A DNA stretch of 64,000 nucleotides from Streptomyces sp. C10-9-1. Its GTDB lineage: Bacteria; Actinomycetota; Actinomycetes; Streptomycetales; Streptomycetaceae. The translations under genes were made by a program, and so were the position numbers. The notes below the pieces were generated by a model. The model was not told the origin of the DNA, searched no databases, and saw nothing but the letters and a program-made list of their open reading frames with translations. Positions 55,896 to 63,395 of the stretch are shown piece by piece. Numbering within the stretch: the first letter of the stretch is position 1; every line of letters begins with the position of its first letter. Where the stretch lies: positions 1 through 64,000 of the forward strand of contig NZ_JANHKP010000016.1 in assembly GCF_024497955.1 (NCBI RefSeq), written 5' to 3'.

Positions 55896-56654
55896 ATGCG
55901 CGAGATCCTCGGAAGGCGACGCAGGCTTCGGCACCGCCCGCAGAAGGGGCCCGACCAGCTCGACGCGGCGCTCACCAGCGCCGTCGCCTGGGGCTGGCCC
56001 GTCCTGCCGGGTGCGGAACGGAGCACCGCGGCGGACCCGGACGACGACTTCGTCGGGGACGGCGGGCGCGACTGCTCCTGCCCCGACCCCGAGTGCGCCG
56101 TACCCGGCGCACATCCCTTCGACCCCGGACTCCTCGCGGCCACCACCGACGAGCGCATGGTCCGCTGGTGGTGGGGCAACCGGCCGACCGCCCCGGTCAT
56201 CCTGGCCACCGGAGGCCGCGCCCCCTGCGCGGTCAGCCTGCCCGCGGTCGCCGCGGCCCGCGCACTGGCCGCGCTGGACGACCGCGACCTGCGCCTGGGG
56301 CCGGTCGTGGCCGCACCCGAGCGGTGGTCGCTGCTGGTCGCCCCCTACGGCCTGGAGCGTCTCGGGGAACTGCTCTACGCCAAGGACCACGTACCCGGCT
56401 CGCTGCGCTTCCACGGCGAGGGCGGCTACCTCGCCCTCCCGCCGTCGCTCACGGGTTCGGGAACCGTGCGCTGGGAGCGTGCGCCCCTGCCGGGCTCGGC
56501 CGCACCCTGGCTGCCCGACGTGGAGGCCGTCATCGACGCCCTGGTCGAGGCCAGCGTGGAGGAGGGGGAACCCGGCGCGGGGGACACCCTCCGGCCGCCG
56601 GGCGGTCAGGTCTTCCCGCCGGAGCCGGGCGAGGGCAGCCGGCTCGCCCACTGA
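55896..56654 (+). CDS. Orphan protein resembling the bifunctional primase/polymerase N-terminal domain
   Basis: The 252-residue protein starts MREILGRRRRLRHRPQKG and contains DCSCPDPECAVPGAHPFDPG, a Cys-rich patch typical of prim-pol-type (PF09250) proteins. WWWGNRPTAPVILATG and LRFHGEGGYLALPPS follow. Stand-alone versions are conserved in streptomycetes and are routinely named primase/polymerase. However, the Asp-x-Asp dyad that follows the IGIATG-type strand in active prim-pols is not visible: the segment here reads APCAVSLPAV. It may therefore bind nucleic acid or nucleotide without synthesis. AAAGGAACG before ATG 55896 sets the start. Confidence 0.75.
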   Translation: MREILGRRRRLRHRPQKGPDQLDAALTSAVAWGWPVLPGAERSTAADPDDDFVGDGGRDCSCPDPECAVPGAHPFDPGLLAATTDERMVRWWWGNRPTAPVILATGGRAPCAVSLPAVAAARALAALDDRDLRLGPVVAAPERWSLLVAPYGLERLGELLYAKDHVPGSLRFHGEGGYLALPPSLTGSGTVRWERAPLPGSAAPWLPDVEAVIDALVEASVEEGEPGAGDTLRPPGGQVFPPEPGEGSRLAH

Positions 56655-57343
56655 GCGGGGCGGCCCGGCGCCGCCTCCCGCGGGTCCCCCGGGCACGCGG
56701 CCCGGGGGCGGCCCTCCGGTAGCCCGGGCCCCGGGGCGGGGCCCCCGTGTGGGCCCGGTGGGTCCGCGCGTGCGCACCGCCGGTCGGCCCGGCGGGGAAG
56801 GACGGCGGATGGTACCCGAGGCCGGACGGTCTCCCCGGCCCGCGCGGTGGGGGCGATGTGGGCCGGAACTCGCTCCCGGGAGCGGGCCGGGACTCCGCGT
56901 CGACCACGGCACCGCGGCGGCGCCGGCGGACCGCGCGGGTACCACCCGTACGGCGGCGGCCCGCAGGCGTGCGGGTGACCGCGTCGACCGGAGTGTGTCG
57001 ACCGGAGTGTGCGGAACCTCCACCGCGGAATACGGGGCGTCTCCTGCCCGGCCCTTACCGACTGCTTGCGGAGTTCACCGCCCCGGAGTTCGACGGGGCC
57101 GGCTGCTGCGACGCGTGGAGAGCAACTCCCCCCAGGGCAACGGGTGTTGGGACGGCCGTTGCTCCCGGGAAATGGAAACGCCCGGTCGCTGGCGACGGGG
57201 GATGCACCAGCGACCGGGCTTCCAGAACGGTAACAAGAGATCTGCGTTCCGCAAATTCGATCTCTCGTATTCGGACAGGGATTTACCTTCCCGGAGAGCG
57301 AGTTGTGACTGGCATCACCCGCGGCTCCCGGGCCGTGCCGCGC
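56655..57343. other. 689-bp intergenic stretch with two hairpins
   Basis: No supported gene. 57180-57192 pairs perfectly with 57207-57219 (13 bp, 14-nt loop), and 57236-57242 pairs with 57259-57265. They may terminate the SEC-C protein gene, which ends at 57344 on the minus strand. They lie in a stretch of unusually low GC (about 57220-57300), and the region from about 56700 to 57170 is featureless. Confidence 0.5.
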
Positions 57344-58336
57344 TCAGCTCAGGGTGACCTGGCGGTTGGTGAGACCGCCGCGGGCACGGCGCTCCTCGGC
57401 CGTGAGCGGGGTGCCGTCGGCCAGGGCCGACGCCAGCCGCTCGGCGAACTCCGCCGCGGGCTTCTCGCAGTCCTCGGCGCCCATCCCGGTCGGCAGGTCC
57501 CACACGGGGACGACCAGGCCGTGCGCACGGAAGGAGCCGACCAGGCGGGTGCCCTCCCCGAGCGAGGACGCACCGGCGGCGTGCAGCCGCGCCAGGGCGT
57601 CGAGCAGGCGCTCCTCCGGGTGCGGCATGACCCAGCGCAGGTGGTTCTTCTCCGGCGTCTCGCACCAGTAGGCGGAGTCCACCCCGGCGAGCTTCACGGT
57701 CGGGATCGCCGCGGCGTTCGCCCGCTCCAGGGAGGCGGCCACCTCGGAGGAGGCCTGCTCGGCGGAGTCCGGCACCCAGAACTCGAAGCCGGAGTGCACC
57801 GTCGGCTCGAAGGGCGCCTCGGGGTCCAGCAGGTCCTGCAGCCGCGCCGCGCCCTCCTCGGCACGGCCACCGGTCACCGGAGTCCCCGGCTCGGCCGCCA
57901 GCGCCCTGGTCAGGGTGGAGGCGAGGTCGCGGCTGAGGTCGCCGGACGGCGTGTCGTTCTGGAGGCCGACCAGCACGGAGCCGTCGTCCCGGCGCAGCGC
58001 GGGCCAGGCCATCGGCAGGACCGTCGCCAGGGTCACGGACGGCACTCCCTCGGGCAGGCCGTCCTTGAGCGACAGCTCCACGGTCGCGGCGGGCACCAGT
58101 TCGCGCAGTGCCACCCAGTCGCACTCCCCGGCCAGGCCCTCGAACGGGCGCTGGACCAGCTCGGTCACGGAGTGGCTCGCGGCGCGCCCGTGGCACGCCT
58201 TGTAGCGGCGGCCCGAGCCGCAGGGGCAGGGCTCGCGGGCGCCCACGACGGGCACGGGCTCGTTCGCTCCTGCGGAGCGTGCCCCGGCCGTGGTCCGAGG
58301 CTTCGTCGCCTTCGTCTGGGGGCGCTTCTTGGCCAT
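57344..58336 (-). CDS. SEC-C motif protein, DUF5926 type
   Basis: The 330-residue protein has a Lys/Arg-rich N-terminus (MAKKRPQTKATKPRTT) and then EPCPCGSGRRYKACHG (about residues 35-50), a SEC-C zinc motif (CxCGSGxxxKxCH) like the one at the SecA C-terminus. The remaining 270 residues are a conserved actinobacterial region without a known function. SEC-C motifs bind zinc and contact SecB or ribosomes, so a role at the ribosome or in export is possible but unproven. Confidence 0.85.
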   Translation of the reverse strand: MAKKRPQTKATKPRTTAGARSAGANEPVPVVGAREPCPCGSGRRYKACHGRAASHSVTELVQRPFEGLAGECDWVALRELVPAATVELSLKDGLPEGVPSVTLATVLPMAWPALRRDDGSVLVGLQNDTPSGDLSRDLASTLTRALAAEPGTPVTGGRAEEGAARLQDLLDPEAPFEPTVHSGFEFWVPDSAEQASSEVAASLERANAAAIPTVKLAGVDSAYWCETPEKNHLRWVMPHPEERLLDALARLHAAGASSLGEGTRLVGSFRAHGLVVPVWDLPTGMGAEDCEKPAAEFAERLASALADGTPLTAEERRARGGLTNRQVTLS

Positions 58337-58547
58337 GGTGTGGCTATCTCCCGATTGCGGCGGTGCGGTGTCGGCGCGAGCCTAGCCGCATGCCGCCGCG
58401 CCCGGGGCGCACTGCCGGGCATCGCGCGCGGGAGCACCCCGCGGGCTGCTCCCCGGACGGCCGCACGCGTGTCCGCGAGCCCCTCCCCGGGCGCATCGCG
58501 ATCGGCGCGCCGGGCGCGTCCCGCCCCGGGACCGGCGCCGCACGCGC

Positions 58548-59057
58548 TCAGAGGTCGTCGAAGGCGTCCGCGAAGCCGAAGGACGGACCGCCCACCCGCG
58601 TCGCGAAGTCCTCCCGGCGGTGACCCGCCGCCAGGACCACCCAGACGGTGACCTCGCCCCCCAGGCCGTCCCGCACGCCCCACTCCCGGGCCAGTGCCGA
58701 GATGATGTTCAACCCGCGGCCGCCGCGTGCCGTCACCGAGGGCGTCGACGGGACGGGTCGGGTCGGCCCGCCCCCGTCCGTCACCTCCACCGTGAGCCCG
58801 CCCGTCCCGTCGACGCGCCAGGCCGCCACCACATCGCCCTCGCCCGCGTCCGCGGCCCCGAGCGGCCTGCCGTGCCGGCAGGCATTGCTCAAGAGCTCCG
58901 ACAGGACGAGAACCGCATCGTCGACGACCGAGTCGGATACACCGCCGAGGAGCAACTGCTCACGCATCCGGCGCCGTGCCCGCCCTACGCCGGCAGGGCC
59001 GTGGGGCACGGCCATGCTCGACGACGTGGGCACCTCCTGTGCCACCACCAACGCCAC
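58548..59057 (-). CDS. RsbW-like ATP-binding protein (possible anti-sigma factor)
   Basis: The 169-residue protein has a histidine-kinase-like ATPase domain: VLSELLSNACRHGRPL (N box), VEVTDGGGPTRP (G1) and GGRGLNIISALAREWGV (G2). It belongs to the same broad family as the protein at 51738-52217 but differs in sequence. GTG 59057 has AAGGAGG seven bases upstream, which sets the start. No sigma factor is adjacent. Confidence 0.82.
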   Translation of the reverse strand: MALVVAQEVPTSSSMAVPHGPAGVGRARRRMREQLLLGGVSDSVVDDAVLVLSELLSNACRHGRPLGAADAGEGDVVAAWRVDGTGGLTVEVTDGGGPTRPVPSTPSVTARGGRGLNIISALAREWGVRDGLGGEVTVWVVLAAGHRREDFATRVGGPSFGFADAFDDL

Positions 59058-59196
59058 CCCCGAGACCTCCTTTGCCCCACGCCACGGTGTGGATGCCCTC
59101 CCGGACCGTGCCGGAAACCGGCCAAGCGCGCAGGCGTGACGCATTCGACATGTGTGGCCACGCAGTGAATGCGCCGGTGCACTCCCCGTGATCGGC

Positions 59197-60012
59197 TCAG
59201 CCGCGGCCCAGCTGGGACAGGACCGGCCCCGGGCGGTTGGTGATGATCGCCTCGACGCCGAGGCCGACGCACAGCTCCACGTCCTCGGGCTCGTTCACCG
59301 TCCACACGTGCACGGAGTGCCCCGCAGCCCGCAGCCGCTCCACCACGCCCGGGTGGCTGCGGACCATGCGGATCCCCGGGCCGGCGATACGGGAGCCCGC
59401 GGGGAGCCGGCCGTCGCGCACCCGGGGCGTGGCGAACTGCATCAGGTAGACGGTGGGCACGGTCGGCGCCGCGGCAGCCACCCGGTGCAGCGACCGCGCG
59501 GAGAAGCTCATGATCCGCACCGGGGACTCCTCCGGTGAGGGCGGCGCCGCCAGCCCGAAGCGGCCCAGCAGCGTCAGCAGGCGCTCCTCCACCTGACCGG
59601 CCCAGCGGGTCGGATGCTTCGTCTCGATCGCGAGCTCCACCCGCCGCCCCGCGTCGGAGACCAGCTCCAGCAGCCGCTCCAGGGTCAGCACCGAGGTGAG
59701 CGAGGGGTCCTTCCAGTCGGGGCTCTCCGGGGCGTCCTTCCAGGAGCCGAAGTCCAGGGTCGCGAGGTCGGCGAGTTCCAGCGCCGAGACGGCGCCGCGG
59801 CCGTTGGAGGTCCGGTCGACCCGGCGGTCGTGCACGCAGACGAGATGCCCGTCCGCGGTGAGCCGCACATCGCACTCGAGGGCGTCCGCCCCGTCCTCGA
59901 TCGCCTTGCGGTACGCGGCGAGGGTGTGCTCCGGGGCGTCCTCGGACGCGCCCCGGTGGGCGACGACCTGGATCCCGGACTGGCTCCGGCGGGGCTGAGG
60001 TGCTGAGGTCAC
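59197..60012 (-). CDS. Glycerophosphodiester phosphodiesterase
   Basis: The 271-residue protein has the GDPD TIM-barrel signatures VVAHRGASEDAPEHTLAAY (catalytic His and Arg), LECDVRLTADGHLVCVHD (metal-binding Glu and Asp, second His) and VHVWTVNEPEDVELC near the end. It hydrolyses glycerophosphodiesters from lipid turnover to glycerol-3-phosphate and an alcohol. No signal peptide is seen, so it is cytoplasmic. GTG 60012 is the start. Confidence 0.94.
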   Translation of the reverse strand: MTSAPQPRRSQSGIQVVAHRGASEDAPEHTLAAYRKAIEDGADALECDVRLTADGHLVCVHDRRVDRTSNGRGAVSALELADLATLDFGSWKDAPESPDWKDPSLTSVLTLERLLELVSDAGRRVELAIETKHPTRWAGQVEERLLTLLGRFGLAAPPSPEESPVRIMSFSARSLHRVAAAAPTVPTVYLMQFATPRVRDGRLPAGSRIAGPGIRMVRSHPGVVERLRAAGHSVHVWTVNEPEDVELCVGLGVEAIITNRPGPVLSQLGRG

Positions 60013-60280
60013 CGCGTCATGGTGTCACCGGAACGGGGCAGACGGAGCAGGGGATCCGCCAGCCGCCCCGCCCCGGCCTCCGGCCCTCCCGGAGATGCGG
60101 GCGTTTTGCCGGAAGTAAAGGATTGCCGCGATACACACAGGTCCTGCTTACAGTGGCCTGACGTGCGGTGGGAAAGGCTGGTCGGCGGACATGTGCTCAA
60201 CGTGCCCCGTCCGGCACCGGAGCCCGTCCGCCGGCGCGGGCCGAGCCGTATACCGATGTGGAATCTGAGGAGACACAGCT

Positions 60281-61768
60281 GTGAGCACCGAGAACGAGGG
60301 CAACACGGAACCGGCAGCCCCGTCCGTACCGCCTCGGCCGGAGAATGCTCCCGCGACGCCCCCCGCCCCCGGCTCCCCGGAGGGACGGGCCCCCGCGGGC
60401 CCGGCCGCCCCCGGCCCGGAGCCCGTGCCCGGGGCCTACGGGGACGACGCCGCACCCGGGCCCCGGCCCGACGGCGCGGCGACGCCGCCTCCCCACCCCG
60501 CGTCCCCGTCGGGCACCCCCGCACCGGCTCCGACCGGTGCCCCGCACCAGGCGGGCGGCGCCGGCTGGCCGCCGCCCCCGTCCGGACTCCCCTCCCACGG
60601 CGGGGGCGACGGCGGGCCCGTGTGGGGCGCGCCCGCCGCCGCCCCCGCGCCCCGCCGCCGCCCGGGCGGCCTGGTCGCCGCCGTCCTGGTGGCCGCGCTC
60701 GTCGCGGGCGGTGTCGGCGGCGGCATCGGCTACTGGGCCGCCGAACGCAGCGACGGCGGCTCCACCACCGTCTCCGCCGCCGCCCCCCGCTCCCTGGAAC
60801 GGGAGCCCGGCAGCGTCGCCGCCGTGGCGGGCAAGGCCCTGCCCAGCGTGGTGACCATCGAGGCCGCGGCGGGCGGCGGTCCCGGGGGCGAGGCCGGCAC
60901 CGGAACCGGCTTCGTCTACGACAAGGAAGGCCACATCCTCACCAACAACCACGTGGTGGAGTCCGCGGCCGACGGCGGCACGCTCTCCGCGACCTTCTCC
61001 GACGGCAAGACCTACGACGCCGAGGTCGTCGGCCGGGCCCAGGGCTACGACGTGGCGGTGCTCAAGCTCAAGAACGCGCCCGCCGGGCTGGTCCCGCTGC
61101 CGCTGGGCGACTCGGACAAGGTCGCCGTCGGCGACTCCACCATCGCGATCGGCGCGCCCTTCGGGCTGTCGAACACCGTCACCACCGGCATCATCAGCGC
61201 CAAGAACCGCCCGGTCGCCTCCGGCGACGGCTCCAGCGGCAAGAACTCCTACATGAGCGCGTTGCAGACCGACGCGTCCATCAACCCCGGCAACTCCGGC
61301 GGCCCGCTCCTCGACTCCGGCGGGGCGGTCATCGGCATCAACTCGGCCATCCAGTCGGCGGGCAACGGCTTCGGCCAGTCCCAGGCGGGCTCCATCGGCC
61401 TCGGCTTCGCCATCCCCGTCAACCAGGCGACGACCGTCGCCCAGCAGCTCATCAGGACCGGCACACCCGTCTACCCCGTGATCGGCGCCACCGTCGACAT
61501 GTCGGGCCAGGGCGACGGGGCCCGCATCGCGCAGGAGGGCGCGGGCGGCACCGAGCCGGTCACCCCCGACGGCCCCGCGGCGCAGGCGGGTCTCCGGCCC
61601 GGTGACGTCATCACCGGCTTCGACGGCGAGCCCGTGGACAGCGGTCCGACGCTCATCAGCGAGATCTGGACCCACAAGCCGGGTGACCGGGTGACCCTCA
61701 CCTACGAGCGCGACGGCCAGGAGCGCACGGCCGAGCTGACCCTCGGCGAACGCAAGGGCGACCGCTGA
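60281..61768 (+). CDS. HtrA/DegP-type membrane-anchored serine protease
   Basis: The 495-residue protein has a long Pro/Ala-rich cytoplasmic N-terminus (about residues 1-125), one transmembrane helix (about 128-150, LVAAVLVAALVAGGVGGG), a trypsin-like domain and a PDZ domain (about 400-490). The catalytic triad is in place: His about 223 in TNNHVVES, Asp about 256 in GYDVAVLKL, Ser about 339 in NPGNSGGPLLD. It degrades or senses misfolded proteins outside the membrane. GTG 60281 has GAGGAGACAC upstream. It is the last core gene before tRNA-Ser. Confidence 0.93.
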   Translation: MSTENEGNTEPAAPSVPPRPENAPATPPAPGSPEGRAPAGPAAPGPEPVPGAYGDDAAPGPRPDGAATPPPHPASPSGTPAPAPTGAPHQAGGAGWPPPPSGLPSHGGGDGGPVWGAPAAAPAPRRRPGGLVAAVLVAALVAGGVGGGIGYWAAERSDGGSTTVSAAAPRSLEREPGSVAAVAGKALPSVVTIEAAAGGGPGGEAGTGTGFVYDKEGHILTNNHVVESAADGGTLSATFSDGKTYDAEVVGRAQGYDVAVLKLKNAPAGLVPLPLGDSDKVAVGDSTIAIGAPFGLSNTVTTGIISAKNRPVASGDGSSGKNSYMSALQTDASINPGNSGGPLLDSGGAVIGINSAIQSAGNGFGQSQAGSIGLGFAIPVNQATTVAQQLIRTGTPVYPVIGATVDMSGQGDGARIAQEGAGGTEPVTPDGPAAQAGLRPGDVITGFDGEPVDSGPTLISEIWTHKPGDRVTLTYERDGQERTAELTLGERKGDR

Positions 61769-61845
61769 CCCCTTCGGCCGCCCCACGCGGCCGGGCGGCG
61801 CCGGGTAGTCTGTAGCCCGCTCCGGCCCGTCGGGCCCGGGGCGCG

Positions 61846-61930
61846 GGTGGGTTGCCCGAGCGGCCTAAGGGAACGGTCTTGAAAACCGTCGTGGCGCAAG
61901 TCACCGTGGGTTCAAATCCCACACCCACCG
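61846..61930 (+). tRNA. tRNA-Ser(UGA)
   Basis: An 85-nt tRNA with acceptor stem GGTGGGT/ACCCACC, discriminator G and anticodon loop CTTGAAA (anticodon TGA). It has the long variable arm of a class II tRNA and the T arm GTGGGTTCAAATCCCAC. The 3' CCA is not encoded. A TAGTCT at 61806-61811 could be its -10 element. An integrase gene begins to its right, so the tRNA 3' end is the probable attachment site. Confidence 0.95.
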
Positions 61931-62044
61931 CTTGCAGGTCAGAGAACTGGCTGGTCAGAGGGCGGGTCCCGGATTCCGGGGCCCGCCCTCGGTGTTCACC
62001 CTGTCTCACCCCATGCCGCCCGATTCCCGGTGTTGACCAGGGCG

Positions 62045-62072
62045 TGTGGCCAACCTGTGGCCAGGCTGGCCA
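62045..62072. repeat. Short direct repeats between tRNA-Ser and the integrase
   Basis: TGTGGCCA occurs at 62045-62052 and 62056-62063 (11-bp spacing), with a related CTGGCCA at 62066-62072. They lie in the spacer 61931-62078 between the tRNA and the integrase stop, where arm-type integrase or Xis sites are often found. Confidence 0.35.
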
Positions 62073-62078
62073 CGGCCG

Positions 62079-63101
62079 TCATGCGTCCCGGCGGGCTTCC
62101 AGAGCGGCATCGATCATGCGGTTCGATGCGTCCTGGTGGCCCCGGAGCAGCTTCGCGTAGAACTTCCACAGGACGGCCGGACTGTGGCCGGCCCGACGGG
62201 CCACCTCCACGGGATCCACGCCAGCCTTGATCCACAGTGAGACGCAGGCATGCCGCAGGGAGTACGGCACGTCCGCGAGGGGCGTCCCGGCCTCCTCGGC
62301 GGACAGGGCCTTTCCCCGGGCCGCCTGCCACAGCTCCGTGTACTCCGTGGACCGGACGCGTCCTCCGCGTACCGCACGGAAGAGCAGCCCGTCCGGGGCC
62401 GTTCCGTGTTCGTCCAGGTGCGCGCGCAGCATCGCGACCAGCACGGGTGGAATCGGGACCGGACGGGTGGCCCTGCGCGCCCTGCGCTTCAACCCGCGCT
62501 CCTCGTAGGACTTCCCGTCGTCCGTCCATCCGGACCCGACCTCCGGGCGGCTCCTGGACAGCACCAGCTCGCCCCAGCCCTGCGCTGGCAGCTTGCAGTT
62601 GCTCCGCTTCAGACCGGCGACCTCGGCGGGCCGGAGAGCGGCGTAGTACATGCACCCGAAGAAGGCGTGCAGATGCCGTCCCCTGGAGCTGACGTCCGCC
62701 ACGGCCGCCAGCAGGTCACGCGCCTGCTCAGGCCCGGGGACGAACTGGAAATCGACCTCGTCCGTCGTCTCCGGGGGCGACCAGTCGATGCGGTCCAACG
62801 GGTTCGCCGCCAGCAGGTCGCGCTCGATGGCATAGCGGAAGGCGTTGCTGAGGACGGCCCGCTTCCTACGGACCGTGTTGTCCGCGGCCTGCTTCCCGGC
62901 GAGCGTCCTGGACAGCGCCCGAAGGGCGCCCCGCACGTTGTCCGACTCGGCTATGTCCACCACCTTCAGCGAGTGGTCCGACACCCACGCCAGAGCCCGA
63001 CGAACCTCGACGGGTGGTTCCACCGCGTCCTTGCGGCAGATGTGGTCACCGGTCTCAGGGTCCAGCACCATGCGGAACGCCCCATGGAGCAGGTGCCGCA
63101 C
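62079..63101 (-). pseudogene. Tyrosine recombinase (integrase), N-terminally truncated
   Basis: The 340 residues include a core-binding segment (about 30-120) and the catalytic domain, with ALRPAEVAGL (first Arg), YSLRHACVSLWI (second Arg; the usual box-II His is Tyr), RRAGHSPAVLWKFY (His and nucleophile Tyr). Streptomyces integrases of this group normally have about 100 or more residues before the APPEVRRALAWV-type segment (here PPVEVRRALAWV), containing the arm-binding domain. Those are missing: the frame runs into an unrelated sequence near 63060-63100. Candidate starts (GTG 63101, ATG 63071) are improvised. It points towards tRNA-Ser, 149 bp away. The catalytic half might still fold, but integration ability is doubtful. 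Confidence 0.75.
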
Positions 63102-63395
63102 GAGTACAAGCGAGGCAAGGCGCTGTTCCGTCAGCGGATCAGGCGGGCGGGACTGCCGGAGTCGGTGGCGGCGCCGGCCGAGCCGGACTTCCTGGCCGTC
63201 CTGGAGAAGGGGCTGCGCTCCTACGGCCTGCCCGTACTGGACGACATGCTGAGGGAATCCGTCCTGGTCGATCTCGGCTACGTTGACGGCAAGGCACTCG
63301 CTCAGGCCCGCAAGGACGCCGACGCCGCCCCAACCGTCCCCGATCTGCTGTGCGATGTCCTCGCCCTTGAGGTCGGACTGCGGAGCCTCATGTGA
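63084..63395 (+). pseudogene. C-terminal remnant resembling an asparagine-synthetase-like protein
   Basis: The frame gives MEQVPHEYKRGKALFRQRIR and then YGLPVLDDMLRESVLVDLGYVDGKAL. It resembles the C-terminal end of asparagine-synthetase-type amidotransferases, a family that also supplies lasso-peptide cyclases. The N-terminal nucleophile and PPi-synthase domains are absent, so it is a remnant or a mis-joined gene. It starts inside the truncated integrase on the opposite strand, which puts the breakpoint near 63060-63100. The family match is tentative, from short motifs. Its stop overlaps the methyltransferase start by four bases (GTGA). Confidence 0.45.
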
